From assembly GCF_024166365.1 (NCBI RefSeq), contig NC_064823.1, positions 2,288,924 through 2,352,923 of the forward strand: 64,000 nt of DNA, read 5' to 3'. This document shows positions 11,330 to 23,775 of this stretch, piece after piece. Numbering within the stretch: the stretch's first letter is position 1; the number at the start of each line of letters is the position of its first letter. The notes under the pieces were generated by a model that did not search any database, was not told where the DNA came from, and saw only the letters and a program-made list of their open reading frames with translations. The position numbers and the translations under genes are program-made. Origin of the DNA: Elephas maximus indicus (lineage: Eukaryota > Chordata > Mammalia > Proboscidea > Elephantidae).

Positions 11330-14300
11330 TTATAAAATATTTTTCCTTTTGCCACTGACTAATTTCACTCAGCACAATGCCTTCCAGATTCCTCCATGTT
11401 ATGAAATGTTTCACGGATTCATCATTGTTCTTTATCAATGTGTAGTATTCCATTGTGTGAATATACCATAATTTTTTTTATCCATTCTTCTGTTGATGGG
11501 CACCTTGGTTGCTTCCATCTTTTTGCTATTAAACAGTGCTGCAATGAACATGGGTATGCATATATCTGTTCACGTAAAGGCTCTTATTTCTCTAGGATAT
11601 ATTCCAAGAAGTGGGATTGCTGGATCGTATGGTAGTTCTATTTTTAGCTTTTTAAGGAAGTGCCAAATCGATTTCCAAAGTGGTTGTACCATTTTACATT
11701 CCCACCAGCAATGTGTAAGTATTCCAGACACTCCACAACCTCTCCAACATTTATTATTTTGTGTTTTTTGGATTAATGCCAGCCTTGTTGGAGTGAGATA
11801 AAATCTCACTGTAGTTTTGATTTGCACTTCTCTAATTTTTTAATGGCTAATGATCATGAGCATTTCCTCATGTATCTGTTAGCTACCTGAATGTCTTCTT
11901 TAGTGAAGTGCCTGTTCATATCTTTTGCCCATTTTTGAATTGAGTTATTTGTCTTTTTATAGTTGAGGATCATGTAGATTTTAGAGATCAGGCGCTGATC
12001 AGAAATGTCATAGCTAAAACTTTTTCCCAGTCTGTAGGTGGTCTGTTTTACTCTTTTGGTGAAGTCTTTGGATGAGCATAGGTGTTTGATTTTTAGGAGC
12101 TCCCAGTCATCTGATTTCTCTTCTTCACTGTTAGTAATGTTTCATATACTGTTTATGCCATGTATTAGGGCTCCTGATGTTGTCCCTATTTTTTCTTCCA
12201 TGATCTTTATCGTTTTAGATTTTATATTTATGTCTATGATCCATTTTGAGTTAGTTTTTGTGCATGGTGTGGGGTATGGGTCTTGTTTCATTTTTTTGCA
12301 GATGGATATCCAGTTATGCCAGCACCATTTGTAAAAAAGACTGTCTTTTGCCCATTTAACTGACTTTGGGCCTTTGTCAAATATCAACTACTCATATGTG
12401 GATGGATTTATGTCCGGATTCTCAATTCTGTTCCATTGGTCTATGTATCTGTTGTTGTACCAGTACCAGGCTGTTTTGACTACTGTGATGGTATAATAGG
12501 TTCTGAAATCAGGTAGAATAAGACCTCCCAATTTGTTCTTCTTTTTCAAGTAATGCTTTACTTATCTGGGGCCTCTTTCCCTTGCATATGAAGTTGGTTA
12601 TTCGTTTCTCCATCTCATTAAAAAAATGTCATTGGAATTTGGATAGGAATTGCACTGTATCTATCTTTCGCTTTTGGTAGAATAGACATTTTTATCATGT
12701 TAAGTCTTCCTATCTGTGAGTAAGGTATGTATGTTTTTCCACTTATATAGGTCTCTTTTGGCTTCTTGCAGAAGTATTTTATAGTTTTCTTTGTATAGGT
12801 CTTTTAGGTCTCTGGTTAGATTTATTCCTAAGTATTTTATCTTCTTGGGGGCTCCTGTAAATGGTATTGAATTGGTGATTTCCTCTTCGATGTTTTTTGT
12901 TGGTGTAGAGGAATCCAACCGATTTTTGTTATGTTTATCTCATATCCTGATACTCTGCTGAACTCTTCTTTCAGTAGTTTTCTTGAGGATTCTTTAGGAT
13001 TTTCTCCGTGTAAGATCATGTCTTATAGAGATACTTTACTTCTTCGTTGCCAATTTGTATGCCCTTTATTTCTTTATCTAGCCTAATTGCTCTAGCTAGG
13101 ACCTCCAGCACCATGTTGAATGAGAGTGGTGATACAGGTCATCCTTGTCTGGCTCCCAATCTCAAGAGGAACGCTGTCAGGCTCTCTCCATTTAGGATGA
13201 TGTTGGCTGTTGGCTTTGTATAAATGCCCTTTATTACGCTGAGGAATTTTCCTTCTATTCCTATTTTGCTGAGAGTTTTTATCACAAATGGGTGTTGAAC
13301 TTTGTCAAATGCCTTTTCTGCATCAATTGATAAAATCATGTGATTCTTTTGTTTTATTTATATGATGGATTACATTAAATGTTTTTCTAATGTTGAAGCA
13401 TCCCTGCATACCTGGTATGAATCCCACTTGGTCATGGTGAATTATTTTTTTGATATGTTGTTGAATTCTGTTGGCTAGAATTTTGTTGAGGAGTTTTGCA
13501 TCTAAGTTTCATGAGGGATATAGGTCTGTAATATTCTTTTTTTGAGGTGTCTTTACCTGGTTTTGGTATCAGGGATATGCTGGCTTCATAGAATGAGTTT
13601 GGGAGTATTCTATCCTTTTCTATGCTCTGAAATACCTTTAGTAGTAGTGGTGTTAACTCTTCTCTGAAACTTTGGTAAAACTCTGCAATGAAGCCGTCCG
13701 GGCCAGGGCTTTTTTTTGTTAGGAGTTTTTTAATTACCTTTTCAATCTCTTCTGTTATGGGTCTATTTAGTTGTTCTACCTCTGTTTGTGTTAGTTTAGG
13801 TAGGTAGTGTGTTTCTAGGAATTCATCCATTTCTTCTAAGGTTTTCAAATTTGTTTGAGTGTAGTTTTTCATAGTAATCTGATATGATTCTTTTAATTTC
13901 AGTTGGGTCTCTTGTGATATCACCCATCTCATTTCTTATTTGGGTTATTTGCTTCCTCTCCTGTTTTTGTCAGTTTGGCCAATGGTTTGTCAATTTTGTT
14001 AATTTTTTCAGAGAACCAGCTTTTGGTCTTGTTAATTCTTTCAATTGTTTTTCTGTTTTCTATTTCATTTAGTTCAGCTCTAATTTTTATTATTTGTTTT
14101 CTTCTGGTGCCTATGGGTTTCTTTTGTTGCTCTCTTTCTATTTGTTCAAGTCGTAGGGATAATTCTTTGATTTTGGCCCTTTCTTCTTTTGGGATGTGTG
14201 CACTGATATAAATTGGCCTCTGAGCACCACTTTTGCTGAGTCCCAAAGGTTCTGCTAGGAAGTGTTTTCACTCTCATTGGGTTCTCTGAATTTCTTTATT

Positions 14301-15115
14301 CCATCCTTAATGTCTTCTATAATCCAGTCTTTTTTGAGTGGGGTATTGTTTAGTTTCCAAGTGTTTTTTTTTCCCCCCTGCTTTTCCTGTTATTGATTTC
14401 CACTTTTTTGGTCTTATGGTTAGAGAAGATGCTTTGTAATATTTTAGTGTTTTGGATTCTGCTAAGGCTTGCTTTATGACCTTATATGTGGTCTATTCTA
14501 GAGGATGTTCCATGTGCACTAGGAAAGAAAGTATACTTGGTTGCTGTTAGGTGAAGTGTTCTATATGTGTCTACGAGGTCAGGTTGGTAGACTGTAGCAT
14601 TTAGATCTTCCGTGTCTTTATTGAGCTTCTTTCTGGATGTCCTGTCTTTCACCGAAAGTGGTGTGTTGAAGTCTACTACTGTAACTGTGGAACTTTCTAT
14701 CTCACTTTTCAGTGCTGTCAGTGTTTGTTTTATGTATCTGTAGCCCTGTCATTGGGTGCATATATATTTAATATGGTTATATCCTCCTGGTGTATTGTCC
14801 CTTTAGTCATTATATGGTGTCCTTCCTTATCCTTTGTGGTGGATTTAACTTTAAAGTCTATTTTGTCAGAAATTAATATTGCCACTCCTGCTCTTTTTTG
14901 ATTGTTGTTTACTTGATATATTTTTTCCATCCTTTGAGTTTAGTTTGTGTCTGTGAATCTAAGGTCTGTCTCCTGTAGGCAACATATAGATGGATCGTGT
15001 TTTTTTAAATCCATTCTGCCACTCTCTGTCTCTTTATTGGTGAATTTAGTCCATTTATGTTCAGTGTAATTATGGACAGGTGTGAGTGTAGTGCTGTCAT
15101 TTTGATGTCTTATTT
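11330..15115 (-). pseudogene. L1 ORF2 remnant (endonuclease-reverse transcriptase)
   Basis: Fragments in order on the - strand: endonuclease (14930-14730, with KRAGVAILISDKIDF), the linker before the reverse transcriptase (13932-13432, with KKSPGPDGF), the reverse transcriptase block with [16 protein letters not shown] (13339-13139), and the C-terminal part with NNKCWRGCG and NSIPFTGAPKKIKYLGINL. It is split by frameshifts throughout. Confidence 0.88.
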
Positions 15116-15559
15116 TCTGTGTTCTTGACAGTTTCTTTTTCCCACTTAATTTTTTGTGCTGAGTAGATTACCTTTATATATTGTCTTTTCCTCTTATTTG
15201 TTGTAGTTGACTTTGTTTCTGCTGAGTTTCTAATTTTTTTCCTTGTATTTTATTTTGATGAGTAGGATAGTCTCCTTTGTGGTTACCTTAAAATTTACTC
15301 CTATTTTTCTGTTTAAACCTGACTTTTATTTCTTTATATCGCCTTGTCTTCCTCTCCATGTGAAAGATCTATGACTACATTTCTTAGTCCACCTTTGTTG
15401 TTTTAATATTGTCTTCTTTTACATAATAATATTGCTGTTTCCCTGTTTTGAGTGTTTTTTTAATCTTGACTTATTTTTGTGATTTCCCTATCTGGGTTAA
15501 CATCTGATTGCTCCGTCCAGTGTTCTAGTCTTGGACTGATACCTGATATTATTGATTTT

Positions 15560-16520
15560 GTAACCAAAGAACTCCCTTTAGTATTTCTTGTAGTATTGGT
15601 TTGGTTTTTACAAATTCCCTAAATTTCTGTTTATCTGGAAATGTCCTAATTTCACCTTCATATTTGAGAGACAGTTTTGCTGGATATATGATTCTTGGTT
15701 GGCAATATTTTTTCCTTCAAGGCTTTATATAAGTCTTCCCATTGCCTTCTTGCCTGCATCATTTCTGCCGAGCAGTCCAAGAATATTCTTATTGACTGTC
15801 CTGTGTAGGTGACTTTTTGTTTATCTCTAGCTGCTCTTAAAATTCTCTGTCTTTGGTTTTGTCAAGTTTGCTTACAATGCCTTGGTGACTTTCTTTTAAA
15901 ATCTACCTTATGTGGAGTTCGATGAGCATCTTGAATAGATATCTTCTCATCTTTCACAATATCAGGGAAGTTTTCTGCCAACAAATCTTCAACAATTCTC
16001 TCTGTATTTTCTGTTATCCCTCCTTCTTTTGGTACTCCAGCCACTCGTAGGTTATTCCTCTTGATAGAGTCCCACATGATTCTTAAGGTTTCTTCATTTT
16101 TTAAAATTCTTTTATCTGATTTTTCTTCCAATATATTGGTGCCAAGTGCTTTATATTCAAAGTCACCAATTCTGCCTTCCACTTGCTCGATTCTGCTCCT
16201 CTGACTTTCTACCGAGTTGCCTAATTTTGTAATTTCATTGTTAATCTTCTGAATTTCTGATTGTTGTTTCTCTACGGATTATTGCAGCTTATTACCTTTT
16301 TCATTATGTTCTTGAATAACCTTTTTAATTTCTTCAACTGCTTTATCTGTGCATTCCTTGGCTGCTTTCGTGTATTGCCTGATCTCCTTCCTAATCTCAT
16401 TCCTGATGTCTTGAAAAGTTCTGTATTATGCATCTGGTAATTCCAGGAAGGCACTTGCATCTAGAAGATCCCTTGATTCTTTGAGAGCTTGTTGAAGCAA
16501 TCATGGTCTGTTTATGTGAT
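15560..16520 (-). pseudogene. L1 ORF1 remnant (RNA-binding chaperone)
   Basis: ORF1p is the trimeric RNA-binding protein of L1. The longest open piece (16182-15862) contains the conserved SIKRNNLRVAGVPK and the sequence SIQDAHRTPHKVDFKRKSPR, typical of the RNA-recognition and C-terminal region. Stops and frameshifts occur on both sides. Confidence 0.85.
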
Positions 16521-17867
16521 TTGATACTGACTGTTGTCTCTGAGCCATCTATAAGTTATTGTATTGGTTTATTTTATGTTGCTTATTCTATCCTAGCTTC
16601 TTGCTTTGTTTTGTTTTGATATGCCCAAATGGGTTGCTTGAGTGAGCTAGCTTGATTATTTTCAGCTTTGAAGCTCTGAAGTCCTGTCACTGGGTGGCTA
16701 GAGCTGTTACTAGGATTATCAGTCTAGGAGTCCACTCACTTTTCTTGTATGGGTTCAGGTCAGGTGTCCAGGTAGCTGCTCATCAAGTGTGTGCTACAGG
16801 CTCTGTCTTACAGTCTAAGAAGGGCAGGGGCGATTGGTGTAGGTGCTGGTATCTGGTTGCAGCAGGGGGTCACACTCTGAACAAGGCAGGGGGCTGAGAA
16901 TCGTCCCCTGAGTGTCTCTGAGGAAAGCTCATCCCTCTTCCCTACAGCATACAGGTGGGTGGGTTCTGCAGATGGACCACGGGCACCCAGTTATCCTCGG
17001 ACCCCTGTTTTGGGTGGCTGGGGGATCCGAGTGGAGCCACCAATCCATAGGCCCCTGATGTGGGTAGGTGAGGACCCTGTTTAACAGGCAAAGTGGTGTC
17101 AAACTTCAAGCATGCACCTCTCCACTGCACAGCTGTAACAGTTGCAGTCTGCCAACAAGGGCCTATTCTGCTGAAATAGACCCACACAGTTCCAGCAGGG
17201 GGGAAAGGTATTCAGAATCCACGGACCATTTGTGACTGGACAGGAGCTGCTTCTGTCCTGAGCTCCCCAGGTTAGTGGAGCTGGCAAATTATCTTTTCCC
17301 CAAATTGCAAATTTATTCCTTCTCCAAGGTCGGGAGAATGGCTCCAGGTGCTCAACAGGACCTAGCTCAGGCCTAGAGAAATCAACAGCTTCTGAAGCTG
17401 GCTTGGGGGCAGGGAGTGCGGTAAAATATATGCAAGTACTTAGCATTTGCCAACAGTGCTGTTCTTCTCTGGTTTCGGAGGTGTGAGTAGGCTGTGCAGC
17501 TGGCTGCTTCTCCCTGAGGAAACTGTGGCCTAACGCTACTACCAGCATGCTGCAGCCGCTCCCAGGAATGTTGCCTGAGGGTTCCCAGCAATTCAGGTCC
17601 AGTAGCTATTCTTTGCTTCTGAACCGTCTCTCCCTCCCCCTGCCACTCAGTCCATTTTCTAACTTTGCTTTTGATGTTCAGGGCTTCTAGCTTGTCATAA
17701 TTGTTTCACTTGTTTTTTTGGATCTTTTTTGTAAGAGATTGCTGGAAGTGTCTGGCTATTCCGCCGTCTTGGTCCTGCCTCCCAAAGTAGATCTTATAAT
17801 CACTAAGGTACATGTTTCCAGTAGCATGTCATCATATAAAGGAGTTATTAAACATTTTTTCCCCCAG

Positions 17868-17969
17868 GGACTACTCTCAGTCTGACAAGAAATATCATCA
17901 TCAGTTGTACAGAGCTAGTAACATATGACCTGATGAAGGAGACCTTTGTGAAAAACAACCTACTAGCAG
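17868..17969 (+). pseudogene. UCP1: UCP1 pseudogene exon 4 (donor lost)
   Basis: 102 bp as in human, with the core [13 protein letters not shown] followed by TFVKNN and no internal stop. The acceptor CCCCCAG is good. The donor after GCAG reads CT rather than GT. A 22-bp direct repeat with 28-bp period follows immediately, and its second copy offers an AG|GTAACT donor at 17998-17999. Use of that site would add 28 nt and shift the frame. Confidence 0.9.
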
Positions 17970-17970
17970 C

Positions 17971-18020
17971 TAACTTCCTATTTTATGTAACAAATAGGTA
18001 ACTTCCTATTTTATGTAACA
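17971..18020 (+). repeat. Tandem duplication at the UCP1 exon 4 donor
   Basis: TAACTTCCTATTTTATGTAA plus CA occurs at 17971-17992 and again at 17999-18020, period 28 bp. The first copy abuts the end of exon 4 and lacks the donor G; the second is preceded by AGG and recreates AG|GTAACT. Confidence 0.92.
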
Positions 18021-18351
18021 TTTATGATTTATCTTGGAGCTTCTCCAGGCATATCAGACTGAATCCCTTAATTCTAATAGTTTTCTCTTAAAAAAAAGTA
18101 ATTTTGAACATTAAGTATAATTTATTCAGGAGGAGAAAAGAGCAAAACCAGAAGTTTGGGGAATTTTGGCTATAACGAAACTACCACTGCATTCTCACGT
18201 CAGCATTATTCTCATTTCATACCAATATATAGGACTTCTGTTACAATCTTATTCTTTATACAGCAGAATTCAGTAGGCAAGTCCATCAGGCACTGTATAG
18301 AAGAGCTAGTTATATAAGGAGCTCATCCGTGGTTTCATTCAAAAAGTAGGA

Positions 18352-21220
18352 CAGGCATACCTCGGAGATGTTGTGGGTTCGGTTCCAGACCACTGCAATA
18401 AAGTGAATATCTCAATAAAGTGAGTGTCTTAGTTATCTAGTGCTGTTGTAACAGAAATATCAGAAGTGGTTGGCTTTAACAAAGAGAAATTTGTTCTCTC
18501 ACAGTCTAGGAGGCTAGAAGTCTGAATTCAGGGTGCCAGCTCTAGGGGAAGGCTTTTTCTCTCATTGGCTCTGGGGGAAGGCATGTGCCATCAATCTTCC
18601 CAGGTCAATGAGCTTCTCAGCACAGGGACCCAGGGCCAAAGGACGCACTATTCTCCTTGCTCTTGGTTTTTGGTGGTTAGAGGCCCCAAGTCTCTCTGCT
18701 CACTTCTTTTATATCTCAAAAGAGACGGACTTAAGACACAACCTCATCTTGTAGATTGAGTAATGCCTCATTGACATAACTGCCTCTAATCTTGCATCAT
18801 TAACATCATAGAGGCAGGATTTACAACATATAGGAAAATCACATAAGATGACAAAATGGTGGGCAATCACACAATACGGGGGGTCATGGCCTAGCCAAGT
18901 TGACACATGTTTTGGGGGGACACAATTCAACCCATAACAGCAAGTCACATGAGTTTTTTTTTGTTTGTTTGTTTCCCAGTGCATACAAAAGTTATGTTTA
19001 CACAATACTAAGTGTACATTACTAAGTGTGCAATAGCACTGTGTCTGAAAAAAACAATGTATGCACCTTACTTAAAAAATACTTTATTACTAAAAAATGC
19101 TAACCATCATCTGAGCCTTCAGCGAGTCATCATCTTTTTGCTAGTGGAACGTCTTGCCTCTGTGTCAATGGCTGGTGACTGATCAGGGTGGTGGTTGCTA
19201 AAGATTGGGTTACCTGTGGCAATTTCTTAAAATAAGACAACAATGAAGTTCGCCACATTGATTGACGCTTCCTTTCACAAAAGATTCTCTAGAAACTATT
19301 CTGTTTGATAGCATTTTACCCACAGTAGAACTGCTTTCGAAATTGGAGTCAATCCTCTCAAACCCTGCCACTGCTTTATCAACTAAGTTTATGTAACATT
19401 CTGAGTCCTTTGTCGTCATTTCAATAATGTTCACAGCATCTTCACCAGTAAATTCCAATTCAAGAAACCACTTTCTTTGCTCACGCATAAGAAGCAACTC
19501 CTCATCCGTTAAAGTTATCATGAGATTGCAGCAATCAGTCACATCTTCAGGCTCTGCTTCTAATTCTAGTCCTTTTGCTATTTCCACCACATTTGCAATT
19601 ACTTCCTCCACTGAAGTAAGTCTTCAAACCCTCAAAGTCATCCACGAGAGTTGGAATCAACTTCTTCTAAACTTCCTCTCAAGAATGTTTTTAATGGCAT
19701 CTAGAGTGGTGAATCCTTTCCAGAAGGTTTTCAATTTATTTTGCCCAGATCCATCAGAGAAATTACTATCCGTGGCAACTACAGCCTTACAAAATATATT
19801 TCTTAAATAATAAGACTTCAAAGTTGAAATTACTCCTTGACCCATGGGCTGCAGAATGGATGTTGTATTAGCGGGCATTAAAACAGTATTAATTTCCTCA
19901 TATATCTCCTTCAGAGCTCTTGGGTGACCAGGTATATTGTCAATGGCCAGTAATATTTTGAAAGGAATCTTTTTTTCTGAGCAGTAGGTATCCATAGAAG
20001 GCTTAAAATATTAGTAAACCATGTTGTAAACAGATATGCTGTCATCCAGGCTTTGTTGTTCCATTTACAGAGCACAGCCAGAGTAGATTTAGCATCATTT
20101 TTAAGGACCCTAGGATTTTCAAAATGGTAAATGAGCACTGGCTTCAACTTAAAGTCACCAGCTGCATTATCCCCTAATAAGAGAGTCAGCCTGTCATTTG
20201 AAGCCTTGAAGCCAGGCATTGACTTCTTCTCTCTAGCAATGAAAGTCCTAGATGGCGTCTTCTTCCAGTATTAGGCTGCGTCATCTGCACGGAAAACCTG
20301 CTGTTTAGTGCAGCCCCTTCATCAGTTCTCTGAGCTAGACCTTCTGGATAACTTGCTGCTTCACCTTGCACTTTTAGGTTATAGAGATGGCTTCTTTCCT
20401 TTAATATCATGAACCTACCTCTCCTGGCTTCAAACTTTTCTTCTGCAGCTTTCTCACTCCTCTAGCCTTCACGGAATTGAAGAGAGTTAGGGCCTTGCTC
20501 TGGATTTTAGGCTTTGGCTTAAGGAAATGTTGGTGGCTAATTTGATCTTCTATCCAGACCACTAAAACTTTCTCCGTATCAGCAATAAGGCTGTTTCACT
20601 TTCTTATCCTTCATGTATTCACTGGAGTAGCACTTTCAATTTTCTTCAAGAACTTTTCATTTGCATTCACAACGTGGCTATTTGGTGCAAGAGGCTTAGA
20701 TTTCGGCCTATATCAGCTTTCCACATGCCTTCCTCACTAAGCTTAACCATTTCTAGATTTTTATTTAAAGTGAGAGATGTGTGACTCTTCCTTTCACTCA
20801 AACACTTAGAGGCCACTGTAGGGTTATTAACTGTCCTAATTTTAGTATTGTCCTGTCTCAGGGAATAGGGAGGCCTGAGGACAGGGAGAGAGATGGGAGA
20901 ATGTTTGGTTGTTGGAGCAGTGAGAACACACACAACATTTATCGATTAAGTTCACCATCTTATATGGGCATGGTTCGTGGTGCCCCAAAACAATTACAGT
21001 AGTAACATCAAAGATCACTGATCACAGATCACCATAACAGACATAATGAAATAGTTTGAAATATTGCAGGAATTACTAAAATGTGACACAGAGATACAAA
21101 GTGAGCACATGCTGTTGGAAAAATGGCGCCGATAGACTTGCTCAATGCTGCGTTGCCACAAACCTTCAATTTGTAAAAAAATACAGTATCTGCAAAGCCC
21201 AGTAAAACAAGGTATGCCTG
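18352..21220 (-). mobile_element. Tigger1 DNA transposon (interrupted)
   Basis: Ends are CAGGCATACCTCGGAG on the left and the inverse ACAAGGTATGCCTG on the right. The transposase gene runs on the - strand: an N-terminal DNA-binding part near 20870-20670 (SERKSHTSLTLNKNLEM, KLSEEGMWKADIGR), then catalytic-region fragments between 20410 and 19210 ([24 protein letters not shown]). It carries stops and frameshifts and is inactive. An LTR occupies 18425-18939. Confidence 0.93.
18425..18939. mobile_element. Solo LTR (MaLR/ERVL-like) inside Tigger1
   Basis: 515 bp starting TGTCTTAGTTATCTAG and ending CAACCCATAACA, inserted after GTGAG (18420-18424) and followed by GCAAG (18940-18944). These 5-mers are both one change from GCGAG, which the Tigger1 sequence has at this point, so they are a decayed 5-bp target duplication. 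No internal retroviral genes are present. The family is not certain. Confidence 0.8.
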
Positions 21221-21232
21221 TACCATAGGATA

Positions 21233-21397
21233 AACCAAAAAAACCACAAACCCATTGCGGTCCATTCCAACTCATACTGACCCTACAGGGCAGAGTAGAG
21301 CTGACCCATAGGGTTTCCAGGGAGCAGCTGGTGGATTCAAACTGCAGGCCTTTCGGTTAGCAGTTGAGCTCTTAACCACTATACCATTAGGGCTCTG
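21233..21397 (-). mobile_element. AfroSINE with target-site duplication
   Basis: Antisense copy flanked by TACCATAGGATA (21221-21232) and TACCAGAGGATA (21398-21409), directly next to the Tigger1 end. Confidence 0.9.
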
Positions 21398-21694
21398 TAC
21401 CAGAGGATAGGTTTCTAAAAATAATATTCTAATAGGTTCTAGAGACCTATTGAAATATTTGACAATGACTTTAGTTCAGTAAAGAAGTATTAGGTGCCTA
21501 ATATCAGGCATTATTTTAGGCCCTGATGGCACAGAGAAACCTGACAAGTTGTTTTCTGTAAGAGCTTATAATCCACTAAGCCATGTCCTATTTGCCATCT
21601 TTTTCAAGTACAAGTATAATCTTTATTGTATTTTATTAATGAGATGTCTACCTTGACCCCCCATTATGAACAAACTGGTTTTCAAGGATCTGAC

Positions 21695-21863
21695 CTAAAA
21701 AAAACCCAAAATGTTGCCGTCAAGTTGTTTCTGACTCATAGTGACCCTATAAGACAGAGTAGAAAACTGCCCCACACGGTTTCTAAGGTGCGCCTGGTGG
21801 ATTTGAATTGCCAATCTTTTGGTTAGCAGCCATGGCTCTTAACTACTATGCCACCAGGGTTTC
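21695..21863 (-). mobile_element. AfroSINE with target-site duplication
   Basis: Antisense copy flanked by CAAGGATCTGAC at 21683-21694 and 21864-21875. Confidence 0.93.
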
Positions 21864-21928
21864 CAAGGATCTGACGATTAACTGAAAATTGACGAGCTCT
21901 CACCTGATGTTTCATTGGTCCATTTTAG

Positions 21929-22109
21929 ATGACGTGCCCTGCCACTTAGTGTCTTCTCTTATCGCTGGATTTTGCACAATGGTTCTGTCCTCTCCAGCAG
22001 ATGTGGTGAAAACCAGATTTATTAATTCTCCACCAGGATACTACACGAGTGTACCCAAATGCGCAGTGACCATGTTCACCAAGAAAGGACTGCCGGCTTT
22101 TTTCAACGG
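21929..22109 (+). pseudogene. UCP1: UCP1 pseudogene exon 5 (intact)
   Basis: 181 bp with correct acceptor TTTTAG, donor GT at 22110-22111, no stop and no frameshift. It encodes [16 protein letters not shown] and the third carrier signature [17 protein letters not shown] with its Pro, Asp and Lys in place. Taken alone it would pass as a functional exon. Confidence 0.93.
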
Positions 22110-22786
22110 GTAATCTTCTGTATGTGTGCCTGGGAACGCTGTTGCCTAAACAATTGACATTTAGGTTACCAGTCTTAGTATACGCAGTTTACTAGTATCT
22201 ATCTTTCCTTGCCACAAATATCTCCAACCCACCAATTCCACTGATAAAATGTGTTAGGATAATTTTCTCAGCTCATTCAAAATCAGTGACTTCTGCCCTT
22301 GTCCCAACCTAGTGAAAATGTAGACAGGACTTGACCTTCTCTGGCAAGAGAGCTATAAAATGAAGGCAAAGCATAACGGAGGATTATGAGAAAACAAGAT
22401 TTAATTTTCACATTTTGATTTGATTCGATTTAATATACTTTTTTGAATTATATTAAAGCAAAAAATAAAGACCATTGCCACTGATCTAGAAAATTGATAC
22501 AGAAAATATTGTTTTGGTAATTACTATACCCTCCTAGAAACTAGTATTCTGCAATAGATATTTTCCCCATAGAAAACAATATTATATTGGAAACTACCTT
22601 CCAAATAGCATGAACTAATTCATGAATATGCTGAACAAAGATTACACTAGAGGTAAAACAACAAAACATTGTAACTCTTTAAAATTGTATAACAATGCCT
22701 TAAACTTTATAAAGTAGGCATAAATGCATCATACATATTACACAAAAACGTGTCAACTCACCATATTCTCTTACTTATGATACACT

Positions 22787-22950
22787 GGTGGCGTAGTGGT
22801 TAAGGGCTACGGCTGCTAACCAAAGAGTCGGCAGTTCAAATCTGCGAGGTGCTCCTTGGAAACTCTGGGGCGGTTCTACTCTGTCCTATAGGGTTGCTAT
22901 GAGTCGGAATCGACTTGATGGCACTGGGTTTTTGTTTTTTTTTTTTTTTT
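22787..22950 (+). mobile_element. AfroSINE with target-site duplication
   Basis: Sense copy with a long T tail, flanked by TATGATACACT at 22776-22786 and 22951-22961. Confidence 0.93.
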
Positions 22951-23005
22951 TATGATACACTAGTGCAAATATAGTGTATTATAAAATTAATCTAAAATGG
23001 ATATA

Positions 23006-23171
23006 ACCAAAAAACCAAACCCACTGCCATCGAGTGATTCCGACTCATAGCAACCCTATAGGACAGAATAGAACTGCCCCGTGGAGTTTCCAAGGAGTGC
23101 CTGGCGGATTTGAGCCGCCAGCCTTTTGGTTAGCAGCCGTAGCACTTAACCACTACACCACCAGGGTTTCC
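23006..23171 (-). mobile_element. AfroSINE with target-site duplication
   Basis: Antisense copy flanked by AAAATGGATATA at 22994-23005 and by AAAATGGATATA again from 23172. Confidence 0.93.
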
Positions 23172-23305
23172 AAAATGGATATACTAATTATTAATCATTA
23201 ACCATTTTCTTTGGGGGATGATTTGTATAGGCTCGGTCTCTTAAGCAATCTATCAAAGGACATTTTAACTGATGACATCTTCTACTGGGGTATTTCATGA
23301 TGGCA

Positions 23306-23475
23306 GATAAAAACCCGCTGCTGTTGAGTTGATTCCGACTTATAGCAACCCTATAGGACAGAGTAAAATTGCCCCACAGGGTTTCCAAGGAGCGGCTGGC
23401 TGGTGGATTCAAACTGCTGACCTTTTGGTTAGCAGCTGAGCTCTTACTCTTACCCACTGTGCCACCAGGGCTCCT
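23306..23475 (-). mobile_element. AfroSINE
   Basis: Antisense copy with small internal duplications (GGCTGGCTGG; CTCTTACTCTTAC) and short flanking ATGGCA repeats. Confidence 0.88.
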
Positions 23476-23593
23476 TATGGCAAACAGGCACTCAAAATCA
23501 AGCATTTGGTCCACAGTTTATCAGAATTCTAGAAAATAACCAAAATAACACATATACCCTTGACAGTCTAAGGACAAGAGTTGCCATAATATA

Positions 23594-23775
23594 CCAAAAG
23601 CCAAAACCAACCATTGCTGTTGAGTCGATTCTGAATTATAGGGACCCTATTTTTTATTTATTTATTTTTATAGTAGAGCTGCCCCACTGGGTTTCCAAGG
23701 AGCGGCTGGTGGATTTGAACTGCTGACTTTTTGGTTAGCTGCCAAGGTCTTTAGCCACTGTGCCACCACAGCTCC
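23594..23775 (-). mobile_element. AfroSINE with T-rich internal insertion
   Basis: Antisense copy flanked by TGCCATAATATA (23582-23593 and 23776-23787). A TTTATTTATTTATTTT stretch sits inside at about 23650-23672 where the CTATAGG motif should be. Confidence 0.92.

Larger units (their letters stand above)
10304..17782 (-). mobile_element. Full-length L1 retrotransposon in UCP1 intron 3
   Basis: About 7.5 kb, antisense to UCP1, flanked by CAAAGTAGAT at 10294-10303 and 17783-17792. In element order it has a 5' UTR starting GGGAGGCAGGACCAAGACGG (a promoter-type YY1-like start), ORF1 (about 16520-15560), ORF2 (about 15115-11330), a 3' UTR (about 11330-10330) and an A-rich tail. Both reading frames are interrupted by many stops and frameshifts, so it is a dead copy. 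It adds most of the length of intron 3. Confidence 0.93.

Noticed and set aside
11438..17591. Several 60-166 codon open frames between 11.4 and 17.6 kb as independent genes
   Set aside because: They are fragments of the L1 ORF1 and ORF2, or forward-frame shadows of them, or chance frames in its 5' UTR.
19427..19810. A 127-codon + strand frame in UCP1 intron 4
   Set aside because: It is the reverse-strand shadow of the Tigger1 transposase.
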